Shown: positions 1-6,692, counted from the stretch's first letter. The stretch: DNA of 11,104 nucleotides from WHSP01 sp040905505 (GCA_040905505.1 JBBDRL010000021.1:1-11104), one strand, 5' to 3'. Numbers and translations are program-made. Notes: generated by a model not told the origin, from the sequence alone.

Positions 1-634
1 CGGGCTTCCGCAGTACCCAGGTCGTCATGCACCGCCGGTTCTGCACGTTGGTGGTCTTGATCGGATCCAGCAGGGTCGCGCCCAGCCGCGCGCTCCACCT
101 GAGGAGAAGATCCTCGTCGACGAGGAAGCGCTCCGTTCCGTCCGGCAGCGACCCGCGTCGATTCTCGTCCAGCACGACCGGCACTTCCAGACCGATGACG
201 GAAGCGAGGCGGGCGAAGAAGAGCCCGTCGGCATCCAGAACCCGCCACATCTCCTCGAGCATGCGGCCGAAGTGGCTCTCGTCCGAAGCGAAATGCAGAA
301 CCGCGCAGCAGAGTACGGCGTCCATACTGCGATCCTCCCACGGGAGGGCGTCCAACTCCCCCAGGACGAAGTTCTCCTGCGGCAGGCGCGGCGCGATCTC
401 CGCACCCAGCGCACGTGCGCGCATGATCGCTCCAGGATCCCGATCGACGCCGTGGACCTCCAGGCCAGCGCGCAGGAAATAGACGAGGTTCCGCCCCGTT
501 CCACACCCGGCGTCCAGGATCCTCCGGGCGGCATCGAGGCGTCCGCGCAGCAGTTGATCGAAGAGATAGATGTCGAGCTCTCCGAGCTGCCGGCGGAGTT
601 CGCGGCTGGCTGCCTCAGATCGGTTGCCGGGCAT
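1..634 (-). CDS. Class I SAM-dependent methyltransferase, partial (C-terminus off the left edge)
   Basis: The minus frame starting at ATG 634-632 is open to the window edge and gives 211 residues without a stop. It shows the class I Rossmann methyltransferase pattern. Motif I is DAGCGTGRN at residues 41-49, the acidic residue after strand 2 is D64 in GVDRD, and a motif III-like LDALPW lies at 94-99. These are followed by a VLHFA segment near 112-116 and the EEMWRVLDADGLFF segment at 127-140, the usual post-motif helix and strand. It should transfer a methyl group from SAM to a small molecule, but the substrate cannot be read from the sequence. An in-frame TGA lies about 18 bases upstream, so the start must be near here. 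The only SD-like sequence (CCGGAG) touches the ATG, which is unusually close. TehB/UbiE-like generic methyltransferases are the nearest style. It is a cytosolic, stand-alone gene as far as visible. Confidence 0.88.
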   Translation of the reverse strand, partial: MPGNRSEAASRELRRQLGELDIYLFDQLLRGRLDAARRILDAGCGTGRNLVYFLRAGLEVHGVDRDPGAIMRARALGAEIAPRLPQENFVLGELDALPWEDRSMDAVLCCAVLHFASDESHFGRMLEEMWRVLDADGLFFARLASVIGLEVPVVLDENRRGSLPDGTERFLVDEDLLLRWSARLGATLLDPIKTTNVQNRRCMTTWVLRKP

Positions 635-728
635 CTCCGGGATTGAACGTCAACTCGAGGTGAGTTCGATGGCCGGGGCGCTCGCCTGGCGTCCACGGTG
701 GCATTGATCCATGCTGGCGCTTCGTCCT

Positions 729-1253
729 CTACGGGTCAACATTCTGACCGGCCGCCGCACCAGCCGCCTGTGACCGCGATACCAGTTCCTTCATCTGATC
801 CTCCTCGAGTCGGTAGGAGTGCCATTCGCTGAGCTGAATGGCCCCTCGCCGCTGGTAGAACCCGATCGCGTTCTCGTTCCAGTCGACGACCATCCACTCC
901 ATGCGAGCGCAGCCGCGATCGAGGGCCTCCTCCACGAGATACTGGAACATCGCTCCTCCGAAGCCGCTTCCGCGCACATCGGAATAGACGAAGATATCTT
1001 CGAGGTAGAGGGAGGGGCGGCCGAGAAAGGAGGAGTACCCCTCGTAGGTGATCGCGTACCCGACGTCCCTCCCGTCCATGGAGGCGAGGAACGCGGAGAA
1101 CCTGCGGTGGTCGCCGAACCCATGCTGTAGCAGGCGCTCCTTCGCGCCTGACGTGGGGCGCGGGAGTTGCTCGAAATCAGCATGCGCGTCGATGAGCTGA
1201 AGGAACGACTGCTTGTCGGCGCGCGTAGCCGGTCTGATCTTGATCTCTGCCAT
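729..1253 (-). CDS. GNAT N-acetyltransferase, spermidine/diamine acetyltransferase (SSAT)-like
   Basis: A 174-residue protein with a complete GNAT fold. The N-terminus IKIRPATRADKQSFLQLI matches strand 1/helix 1. LYLEDIFVYSDVRGSGFGG (residues 82-100) contains the acetyl-CoA pyrophosphate loop R94-G-S-G-F-G99. RMEWMVVDWNENAIGFYQRRGA (117-138) is the C-terminal signature, with Y133 in the position of the general acid. The combination LEDIFV, MEWxVxDWN, FYxRRGA and a following EWHSYRL is characteristic of the spermidine/spermine N1-acetyltransferase-type subgroup, so a polyamine or other primary amine is the likely acceptor; this is inferred from family resemblance. The start ATG (1253) has a weak GAGAA about 9 bases upstream. 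The last 15 or so residues are an Ala/Gly-rich tail. It lies 95 bases from the methyltransferase start and 173 bases from the TRIC stop, so it is probably its own transcription unit or a loose operon member. Confidence 0.9.
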   Translation of the reverse strand: MAEIKIRPATRADKQSFLQLIDAHADFEQLPRPTSGAKERLLQHGFGDHRRFSAFLASMDGRDVGYAITYEGYSSFLGRPSLYLEDIFVYSDVRGSGFGGAMFQYLVEEALDRGCARMEWMVVDWNENAIGFYQRRGAIQLSEWHSYRLEEDQMKELVSRSQAAGAAAGQNVDP

Positions 1254-1426
1254 TGTTCATTGTTCTCGTAGCGAAGTCGATGTGGCGGCCCCGACCAGGG
1301 ACCGGCATCGGCGCGGTGCCCATCACCGCAATTTGTCGCCCGGCGTTCGGCGCGGGGCTGCGGAGATCGAGATCGGGCCCGAACTCATCCTCTCTGCAGC
1401 CCGAACGGCCTCCGCTCCACCACCGC

Positions 1427-2056
1427 TCATTCGGCATCCCGATCGGAATCCCCCAGTACGAAGACCGGGAGGGTGATGCGCCACACGATGGCGACGAACC
1501 GCAGGCTGACAACGACCGACATCCCGAGGAGCGCCGCGGCGGCCCGATCGACCCCCGCCCCCTGGAGGAGAAGATAGACGACGGCGCCGGCGATCGCAGC
1601 GGTCGCATAGATCTGGCCACGACGAAGGATCATCGGGATCTCGGTCGTGAGTATGTCGCGGATGACCCCGCCCGCCGCGCCGGTCAGTGTACCCATCAGC
1701 ACGACCGCGATGCCGGAAAGGCCGCTCTCTTCGGCGATCTGCGCGCCACTGATGGTGAAGAGCGCGAGCCCGAGCGCGTCGGCGACCAGGAGCAGGCGTT
1801 CGGGTGGGCGGAAACGCCGCGTGTAGAGGATGGCGGCCGCGGCGGAGCCGAGGATGATGTAGAGGTAGATCGGATCCGCGATCCAGAATACTGGATGCCG
1901 GTCCAGGAGCAGGTCGCGCGTGGTCCCCCCTCCGATCGCCGTGACCGCCGCGATGACGACGACGCCGAGCAGGTCGAGCCGCTTGCGCCCGGCCACCAAC
2001 GCACCGCTGATGGCGAAGACACCGACCCCGAGGAGCTCCAGGACTTCGAGGATCAA
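1427..2056 (-). CDS. TRIC/YicG-family (UPF0126) membrane protein, TTG start
   Basis: A 209-residue integral membrane protein made of two tandem copies of the bacterial TRIC/glycine-transporter-like domain (PF03458 type). Each copy carries a small-residue loop ending in Arg-Asp: IGGGTTRD (41-48) and GAAGGVIRD (126-134). Hydrophobic stretches fit about seven membrane spans, and length matches the family (about 205 residues). Family members form trimeric cation channels in structural studies, and some are described as glycine transporters; the real substrate here is unknown. The frame stays open upstream to a GTG/ATG at 2125, but that extension is Arg/Gly-rich and non-homologous. TTG at 2056-2054 is preferred because GGAAGGA sits six bases before it and the first transmembrane helix begins directly after. 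The TTG lies one base after the TGA of the DoxX-like remnant, suggesting it was once translationally coupled to it. Confidence 0.9.
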   Translation of the reverse strand: MILEVLELLGVGVFAISGALVAGRKRLDLLGVVVIAAVTAIGGGTTRDLLLDRHPVFWIADPIYLYIILGSAAAAILYTRRFRPPERLLLVADALGLALFTISGAQIAEESGLSGIAVVLMGTLTGAAGGVIRDILTTEIPMILRRGQIYATAAIAGAVVYLLLQGAGVDRAAAALLGMSVVVSLRFVAIVWRITLPVFVLGDSDRDAE

Positions 2057-2057
2057 G

Positions 2058-2315
2058 TCAGTTCCTTCCCGCCCGCCGCTTCGGAGCCGAGTCGCGCCTC
2101 CCGGTGGGCGCACCGTCGCTCGCATCCAGCACGAGCCCGCCTCCGCGGACCGTCGCGCCCAGAACCAGAGCGCCGCTGATGAGGACGAAGTTCTTGATGA
2201 TGTACTGACCCTCCATCGTCGGGGCGTACGGGACCCGAATGAACACTTCTGCGGGGAAGAGGACGACGGACGTCGACGTTCCGAAGACCGGCCGAGGTAA
2301 CGCCCGTCGATCCCG
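2058..2315 (-). pseudogene. C-terminal remnant of a DoxX/DUF417-like membrane protein
   Basis: Directly after the stop of the dipeptidase gene, in the same minus frame, an open stretch of about 85 codons ends at TGA 2060-2058. Residues encoded from about 2266 to 2135 read like the end of a DoxX-type small membrane protein: a LFPAEVF segment, PYAP, then TMEGQYIIKNFVLISGAL, which is the typical 'GQYIxKNLVLIxAAL' last helix, and GATVRGG. The usual three preceding helices (about 100 residues) are absent, and only unrelated Arg/Pro-rich sequence lies between the dipeptidase stop and the homologous part. A GTG at 2246 could give a 62-residue product, but I see no good SD before it. I therefore call it a 5'-deleted gene remnant. 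It could alternatively be a short single-helix membrane peptide. Family assignment is from memory of the motif. Confidence 0.5.
2063..2069 (-). promoter_or_regulatory. Shine-Dalgarno that decides the TTG start of the TRIC gene
   Basis: The minus strand reads GGAAGGA, then six bases, then TTG. This is a strong SD at ideal spacing, and no SD of similar quality precedes the upstream in-frame start at 2125. It lies within the last codons of the DoxX-like remnant frame, so ribosomes finishing that frame would stop next to the TTG. Confidence 0.7.
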
Positions 2316-3053
2316 TCATCGTACCGGTACGTCGAAGTACCGGTCGGGATAGGGCTCGCCGCTCAAGGTGAAATGCCACCACTCCTGCGTGTAATTGGTA
2401 AACCCGTGCTTTTCCATGACAGCCTTGAGGAGCAGTCGATTCCGACGCGCTTCGGCGGCTATCGCCGGGTTCGCCGTGTGCGATAGAGGATCGAAGCAGT
2501 CATAGGCCGTGCCCATGTCGAGCGAGTCGCCGTCCAGGCGCTCAGGGGCGGGAAGACGGCAGTCGACGACCCCTTCCACTTCCCTTTCGGGCGGCTGCGC
2601 GGGCAAGGGAACGATCGTCAGGTCTACCGTGCTTCCGCGGCTGTGCCCCGATCGCTCGGCGATGTAACCCTCGTCGAAGAGATCGGCCTTGTCGACCGCG
2701 GGATAAAACCCCTCCTTCATCGTCGTGTCGGCCGGGTCGGCCGCCCAGGCAACGAAGTCGTCGACGGCGCGCTGCGGGCGGTAGCAGTCGAACGTCTGGA
2801 GTCCGAGCCCGAACGGCCGCAGCTCCGCCTGAACCCGCGCGAGCGCGGCCCCGGCCTGGAGGGTTACCAGGCACTTCGGTGCTTCATACCCGGCGATCGG
2901 GCGTCCGATGAAGTTGTGGCTCCCGTGGTAGCGGGCATCGACCACGATCGTGGGAGCTATGTCCGCAATCGATACGAACGGCGAGTCGGAACGGGCGCTA
3001 GACTGCGCATCTGCCGACGTTGCCAGGAGCAGGACCAGAACCAGTGAACGCAT
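2316..3053 (-). CDS. Exported D-alanyl-D-alanine dipeptidase (VanX/DdpX family, peptidase M15D)
   Basis: A 245-residue zinc dipeptidase that should cleave D-Ala-D-Ala. The zinc and catalytic set is complete: S135-G-H137-S-R-G-S-T-V-D144 (the SxHxxGxxxD motif), E224 as catalytic base and H227 in EWWHF, and R92 in CYRPQR in the place of the transition-state-stabilising arginine. The N-terminus MRSLVLVLLLATSADA is a signal peptide with likely cleavage after ADA, so the enzyme acts outside the cytoplasm. This fits recycling or scavenging of peptidoglycan-derived D-Ala-D-Ala more than vancomycin resistance. No vanH/vanA-like ligase or VanRS-type genes are next to it. The start is ATG 3053-3051 because GGAGGGAG lies just upstream; the longer open frame to 3161 codes for non-homologous Arg/Pro-rich sequence. 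The cysteine-containing insert near residues 160-185 is usual for periplasmic members. Confidence 0.93.
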   Translation of the reverse strand: MRSLVLVLLLATSADAQSSARSDSPFVSIADIAPTIVVDARYHGSHNFIGRPIAGYEAPKCLVTLQAGAALARVQAELRPFGLGLQTFDCYRPQRAVDDFVAWAADPADTTMKEGFYPAVDKADLFDEGYIAERSGHSRGSTVDLTIVPLPAQPPEREVEGVVDCRLPAPERLDGDSLDMGTAYDCFDPLSHTANPAIAAEARRNRLLLKAVMEKHGFTNYTQEWWHFTLSGEPYPDRYFDVPVR

Positions 3054-3353
3054 TCTCCCTCCGTGATGATGTGGGCGACGATATGTCGCATATGGTAGCC
3101 GGCGCGGCGAACTCGCGGAAGGCGTTGGGCTGCCGGGGACCGCTACAGTGCCTCGACACACGCTGAGGTGTGCTCTCGTATCGCAACGGCCGCGACGTCA
3201 GCACCGCGTTCGGTGATAAGTTTTGTGACCAGCCGTCTCGGACGTCCGACGCCCTCCCGCCCCGTAATTACCCCAGCAACTGGTCATGTCGAACGTCGTT
3301 GGGCCCGGTGAGTGCATGGAACGGCCGCGCTTCCTTCGCAAACGGAGAATCAC
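3054..3353. other. Divergent intergenic region between dipeptidase and glycerate kinase genes
   Basis: These 300 bases separate two divergently read genes and must hold both promoters, yet I see no convincing -35/-10 pair on either strand. A small perfect hairpin (CACAC, six-base loop, GTGTG) lies at 3157-3172, and an AT-richer patch with a repeated ATATG motif lies at 3081-3095 upstream of the dipeptidase. No conserved small ORF, tRNA or recognised riboswitch was seen. Open frames that cross the region are non-homologous. Confidence 0.4.
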
Positions 3354-4781
3354 ATGCGCGAAACCAGGTCGTCTCTCCCGAGCCCAGGGGAGCGCCGGCT
3401 ATACGAGGACGCGGACTCCCTCATAAGCGCGGCGCTGCGAGCGGTCGAGCCGTGTCGGCTCGTCGAAGCGGCTCTGGAGGGGCGGCCACCGCAGCCCGCC
3501 GGCGAACTGGTCGTCATCTCCGTGGGTAAGGCAGCGCGGGCAATGGCCGAAGGGGCCCGCCGGGTGCTCGGATCGCAGATCGGCGAGGGCATCCTCCTCT
3601 TGCCGCGGCGAACTCCTGGTGCCATTCCCGAAGGCTTTGCGACGTTCCCGTGCGGTCACCCCCTCCCGGATCAGGGCAGCCTCAACGGGTCACGGGCGGT
3701 GCTCGAGGCGGCTCGCCGGGCGCACGCCACCGACCTCGTTCTCCTCCTCATTTCCGGCGGAGCCTCGGCGTGCCTCACGCTCCCCCAGGAAGGGATCTCT
3801 CTGGACGACCTCCGCGAGACGACAGATCTCCTCCTGAAGGCGGGGGCGCTTATCCAGGAGGTGAATGCGGTTCGCAAGCACCTCGACCGACTGAAAGGTG
3901 GGCAGATGGCAAGGGCCGCCGCCCCCGCCTCGATCCTCGCCCTGCTGCTATCCGATGTCCCTGGAGATCTCCCGGACGTGATCGGGTCCGGACCGGTATC
4001 GCCGGACAATAGCACCTTCGCCGATGCCTCAGATGTGTTGAAGCGATACGGCCTGTGGGAGCGGGTTCCCGACTCCGTGCGCCGGCACGTGGAGCGTGGC
4101 CTCGAGCGTCAGGTACCCGATACGCCCAAAGAAGCGGAGCCGGACTTCGACCGCGTCCAACTGCGGGTAATCGGAAACTCCGCGACAGCGGTGGGGGCCG
4201 CTCGTAGGGAGGCGGAGCGGAGGGGCTACCGAACGATCGTTCTGTCGACGGAGCTCACCGGCGAGGCGCGCGCCGTCGGATCTCGACTGGCCGGCCGCGC
4301 CCGGGAGCTTCGCGAAGCGCGCGGGATGACTGCGCCTCCGACTTGCGTGCTCGCCGGCGGCGAGACCACGGTGACGGTAATCGGAGGCGGCCGGGGCGGT
4401 CGCAACCAGGAGCTCGCGTTGTCCGCGGCTCTCGTGCTCGATGGACTGGAGAATGTCCTCGTCGCTTCCGTGGGTACGGACGGGGTCGACGGGCCTACCG
4501 ATGCCGCCGGCGCCAGAGCAACCGGGAGCACGGTCAATCGGGCGCGGAGCAATGGTCTGGATCCGGCGGAGCACCTGGCGAGCAACGATGCCTACCCGCT
4601 CTTCAGGGTGCTGGACGACCTGATCCTCACCGGCCCGACCGGCACCAACGTGTCGGATCTGATGATGGTTCTCGTGGGCGACTCGGCGGGAGACAGCGAA
4701 CAGAGAGCCGACCCCGAGCGGGGCGGCCGAACCGGCCGCGGCGATCCTGTCAGCGGTGCGGACGGATCCGCACCCAGGTGA
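3354..4781 (+). CDS. Glycerate 2-kinase (MOFRL / DUF4147 family)
   Basis: A 475-residue protein matching the GckA/TtuD-type glycerate kinase that phosphorylates D-glycerate with ATP, usually to 2-phosphoglycerate, feeding glycolysis from serine or glyoxylate degradation. The N-terminal DUF4147 domain shows VVISVGKAARAMA (53-65), GHPLPDQGS (101-109), LLISGGASACL (131-141), NAVRKHLDRLKGGQMA (171-186) and LLLSDVPGD (197-205). The C-terminal MOFRL domain shows CVLAGGETTVTV (331-342), GGRGGRNQELALS (345-357), GTDGVDGPTDAAGA (374-387) and LTGPTGTNVSDLMMVLVG (425-442). The family core ends there; about 33 further Gly/Arg/Asp-rich residues form an extra tail. The start is ATG 3354, with GGAG six bases upstream; an in-frame ATG at 3312 has no SD. 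LISGGASACL differs from the usual SGGGSALL by one Gly to Ala change. It is intact and cytosolic. Confidence 0.94.
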   Translation: MRETRSSLPSPGERRLYEDADSLISAALRAVEPCRLVEAALEGRPPQPAGELVVISVGKAARAMAEGARRVLGSQIGEGILLLPRRTPGAIPEGFATFPCGHPLPDQGSLNGSRAVLEAARRAHATDLVLLLISGGASACLTLPQEGISLDDLRETTDLLLKAGALIQEVNAVRKHLDRLKGGQMARAAAPASILALLLSDVPGDLPDVIGSGPVSPDNSTFADASDVLKRYGLWERVPDSVRRHVERGLERQVPDTPKEAEPDFDRVQLRVIGNSATAVGAARREAERRGYRTIVLSTELTGEARAVGSRLAGRARELREARGMTAPPTCVLAGGETTVTVIGGGRGGRNQELALSAALVLDGLENVLVASVGTDGVDGPTDAAGARATGSTVNRARSNGLDPAEHLASNDAYPLFRVLDDLILTGPTGTNVSDLMMVLVGDSAGDSEQRADPERGGRTGRGDPVSGADGSAPR

Positions 4782-4784
4782 GGG

Positions 4785-5066
4785 ATGAGTTCGACGTTCG
4801 AAGATGTGCTACTCTCGATGGACGGCATTGTGGTGTCAGGAGGCAATACCTTGAACCAGCAGGCGATCTGGCGGGCCCAGGGAATCGACGCGGTGCTGCG
4901 CGAGGCATGGGACCGCGGCATCGTGCTGGGCGGTGCGAGCGCAGGGTCTCTCTGCTGGTTCGAGGAGGGGACGACGGACTCGCGGCCACGGCGGCTCACG
5001 AAGGTAGAATGCCTCGGATTCCTGAACGGAAGCCACTCACCGGCCGGGGGGCCCGGCCCCCGCTGA
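4785..5066 (+). pseudogene. Internal fragment of a peptidase S51 (dipeptidase E-like) gene
   Basis: The 93-codon frame encodes the middle of an S51 serine peptidase: FEDVLLSMDGIVVSGGNTLN (residues 5-24), then AIWRAQGIDAVLREAWDRG, LGGASAGSLCWFEEGTTDS (48-66) with the GxSAG nucleophile Ser53, and LTKVECLGFLNGSHSP (71-86). Intact relatives are about 200-240 residues. The first 70-80 residues are missing here, as is everything after HSP, including the expected HYD and the catalytic His region. Homology stops at a GC hairpin (5042-5058) and the frame ends at TGA eight codons after HSP. It begins three bases after the TGA of glycerate kinase, in the same frame, with GGTGAGGG overlapping that stop as a possible SD. 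Without the rest of the fold a working aspartyl dipeptidase is unlikely. No clear continuation was found in other frames downstream. Confidence 0.8.
5042..5058. repeat. Perfect 7-bp GC hairpin at the end of the S51 fragment
   Basis: GGCCGGG, a GGG loop and CCCGGCC form a perfect inverted repeat. It sits exactly where similarity to peptidase S51 ends and between two convergent genes. It could act as a weak transcription block, though no T-run follows on either strand, or it could mark a deletion breakpoint. Confidence 0.5.
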
Positions 5067-5123
5067 ACGGTCGCCCCTGCGAGCCGTTCATCGACCCGGG
5101 CTTTCCGCTCCTTCCAGCCTGGA

Positions 5124-5726
5124 TCAGGCGAACTCGCGGGCGTCGATGATTTGACCCGTCTGGGTTCCGCCGAAACTCGCCCTGTACGCGCGGGCTACCT
5201 TCGCCGCCGGCACTCCGCCGCTGGGGTCCTGCCCCATGCCGGCCAGGGTCTCGCTCACCCAGGGGGGACTGACGACGTTGACGCGGATACCGCGCGGCGC
5301 CTCCAGTGACGCGGCCCGCGCGAAGCCTTCCAATCCCGCATTGACCAGGCTGATGGCGGCGCTGCCGTGGCTCGGCTCATGGGCGAGCACTCCGCTGGTC
5401 AGCGTGATCGAGCCTCCGTCCCGCACCGACGAAAAGCCAAGACGGACGAGGTTGACCTGGCCCATGAGCTTGTTGCTCAGGCTGAGCTCGAAGTCCGTGT
5501 CGGTGAGTTCAGCCAGGGGCTTGAAAGCAGCCTGCCCGGCACAGCAGATGACGCCGCCGACCAGCCCAACTCGCGTCAGGAGGTCACGAATCGAAGGCGC
5601 TGAGCCGAGGTCGACTTGGTGATCCCCCGTCGTGCTTCCCGCTGTGATCACTTCATGCTCGGGTGCGAGGATGTCCGCGACCGCGGACCCGATCGTTCCA
5701 GTTCCCCCGACTATGAGAACCCGCAT
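5124..5726 (-). CDS. Short atypical SDR (short-chain dehydrogenase lacking YxxxK)
   Basis: A 200-residue Rossmann-fold protein. The nucleotide-binding glycine motif is VGGTGTIGSAV at residues 6-16, the NxAG-like position is CCAGQAAF (61-68), GGSITLTSGVLAHEP (104-118) carries the catalytic-serine strand, and APRGIRVNVVSPPWVSETL (143-161) is the usual SDR strand 6. The tail GGTQTGQIID resembles the last strand of compact members of about 199 residues often annotated only as 'short chain dehydrogenase'. The canonical Tyr-x-x-x-Lys pair is missing; the stretch where it should be reads HGSAAISLVNAGLEGF (120-135). The start ATG (5726) has GGAGGGG five bases upstream; the open extension to 5864 is non-homologous. 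It lies convergent to the S51 fragment and 150 bases after the lipoprotein start of the next unit. Cofactor is probably NADP(H) or NAD(H); the substrate is unknown. Confidence 0.9.
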   Translation of the reverse strand: MRVLIVGGTGTIGSAVADILAPEHEVITAGSTTGDHQVDLGSAPSIRDLLTRVGLVGGVICCAGQAAFKPLAELTDTDFELSLSNKLMGQVNLVRLGFSSVRDGGSITLTSGVLAHEPSHGSAAISLVNAGLEGFARAASLEAPRGIRVNVVSPPWVSETLAGMGQDPSGGVPAAKVARAYRASFGGTQTGQIIDAREFA

Positions 5727-5876
5727 CTGGACCCCTCCGTTGATTCGAGAAAAGCCCTGCGGCGCGCTACGCGCCGAGAGGTGCGACGAAACCTTTGAGT
5801 GCTCTCCGATCCCGACCTGGAGAACGTCTCCTTGCAGTTTCTTTGCGGAGGGCGGTGCGGCCACCGGCCGGTCGGA

Positions 5877-6692
5877 CTATCGACCGCGAAAATCCGAGAT
5901 CTCGGCGATGGTCGCGTCAAACGAATAAAACCCGTTGGTTACGCGTATGCTCTCCAGTCCACGCTGAGCAGCCAGGCGTCGAGCGAAATCCACATCCGAA
6001 GTACTCGGCACGGGAACTCCCAGCGCACCGTTAGTTTGCCGCGTGTGGTTGTGTAATACATACCGGTACTGCCATCCCGCGGCCACGTACTCGTCCACAA
6101 TCTCGAAGCCGTGGACTGAAGACGGAGGAAACAACTCGGTGCCAGCGCCGAATACCACGACCACCTCGTTTCTCTCCCCAAGTCGATTCACCAACACCGA
6201 CGCGAGAAATTCCGTTGGACGCTCCAACTGAGGCACTCGAGCGTTCTGTTCGGCAAAAAGAAGGGCATCGAGGCAGCTAATCGGTTCAATCGAGCCGACG
6301 CCCTCCCGATACGCGAGATTGTTATTGAAGTTCTCATCCCGCCACACCTCGGCATCGCCGTCGTTTGGTGTGGGCACATAGAGGGCGGGATACCTCTCAT
6401 GTGTACCTTCGGCATGGATTGTTGCGCGATAGACCAGAAGGCCAGCTTCGTCGGGAAGCACCGGTTGGGCGTGAACCTCTTCCAGGAGAAACCTCCATAC
6501 CTTCAAGACGAGTCCTCCGTCTTCAACGATGGTCGTTGGATCGGAAGGGAGGACACATCTTGGCTCTACCGTTGCGAGGAGCCCGGCCTCCGGATCCGGA
6601 TACGCGTTGAGACCCCGGGGTTCGTCCGCGGTCCGCAGTCCGCACGAGACAAGGCTCAAGAGGAGCCCACCGATCACCACTCGGTCTGTCAT
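5877..6692 (-). CDS. Predicted lipoprotein with a RadC/JAB (JAMM)-like C-terminal domain
   Basis: A 271-residue protein with a signal peptide ending in a lipobox, LVSC (14-17), so it is probably lipid-anchored outside the cytoplasmic membrane. The first 160 or so residues match nothing I recognise. From about 160 on, the order of elements parallels RadC-type JAB domains: a strand NEVVVVFGAGTELF (175-188), SSVHGFEIVDEYVAAG (191-206), then YVLHNH with H214 and H216, then VPVPSTSDVDFARRLA (226-241) with S230 and D233. This gives HxH-x13-SxxD; RadC has HxH-x7-SxxD. A glutamate ligand could be E174 or E186. If metal binding holds, a zinc peptidase or isopeptidase-like role is possible, but this is inference. 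AGGGAG lies five bases before the ATG. Sampled stretches are about 55-60% GC against 67-70% in the neighbouring ABC-F gene, which may mean recent acquisition. Confidence 0.75.
   Translation of the reverse strand: MTDRVVIGGLLLSLVSCGLRTADEPRGLNAYPDPEAGLLATVEPRCVLPSDPTTIVEDGGLVLKVWRFLLEEVHAQPVLPDEAGLLVYRATIHAEGTHERYPALYVPTPNDGDAEVWRDENFNNNLAYREGVGSIEPISCLDALLFAEQNARVPQLERPTEFLASVLVNRLGERNEVVVVFGAGTELFPPSSVHGFEIVDEYVAAGWQYRYVLHNHTRQTNGALGVPVPSTSDVDFARRLAAQRGLESIRVTNGFYSFDATIAEISDFRGR

Noticed and set aside
25..696. 223-codon minus-strand open frame at the left end
   Set aside because: A different minus frame over the same bases encodes a convincing SAM methyltransferase; this one is Ser/Arg-rich noise.
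1253..2179. 308-codon plus-strand open frame over the TRIC gene
   Set aside because: Its product is Arg/Asp/Pro-rich and low in hydrophobic order, and it is antisense to a clear membrane protein gene with a good SD. It is a GC-driven shadow.
2321..2344. Repeated GTACCGGT palindrome as an operator
   Set aside because: It lies inside the last codons of the dipeptidase gene and is explained by the codons for Arg-Tyr and Val-Pro-Val-Arg.
2316..3053. Vancomycin resistance determinant
   Set aside because: The enzyme is VanX-like but is exported and stands without a ligase, dehydrogenase or two-component genes, so resistance is not supported.
4343..5149. 268-codon plus-strand frame running through glycerate kinase, the S51 fragment and the SDR end
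   Set aside because: The product is strongly Arg/Gly-rich. I checked whether its end (around 5066-5149) could be the frameshifted C-terminus of peptidase S51, but no catalytic-His or family motif was seen.
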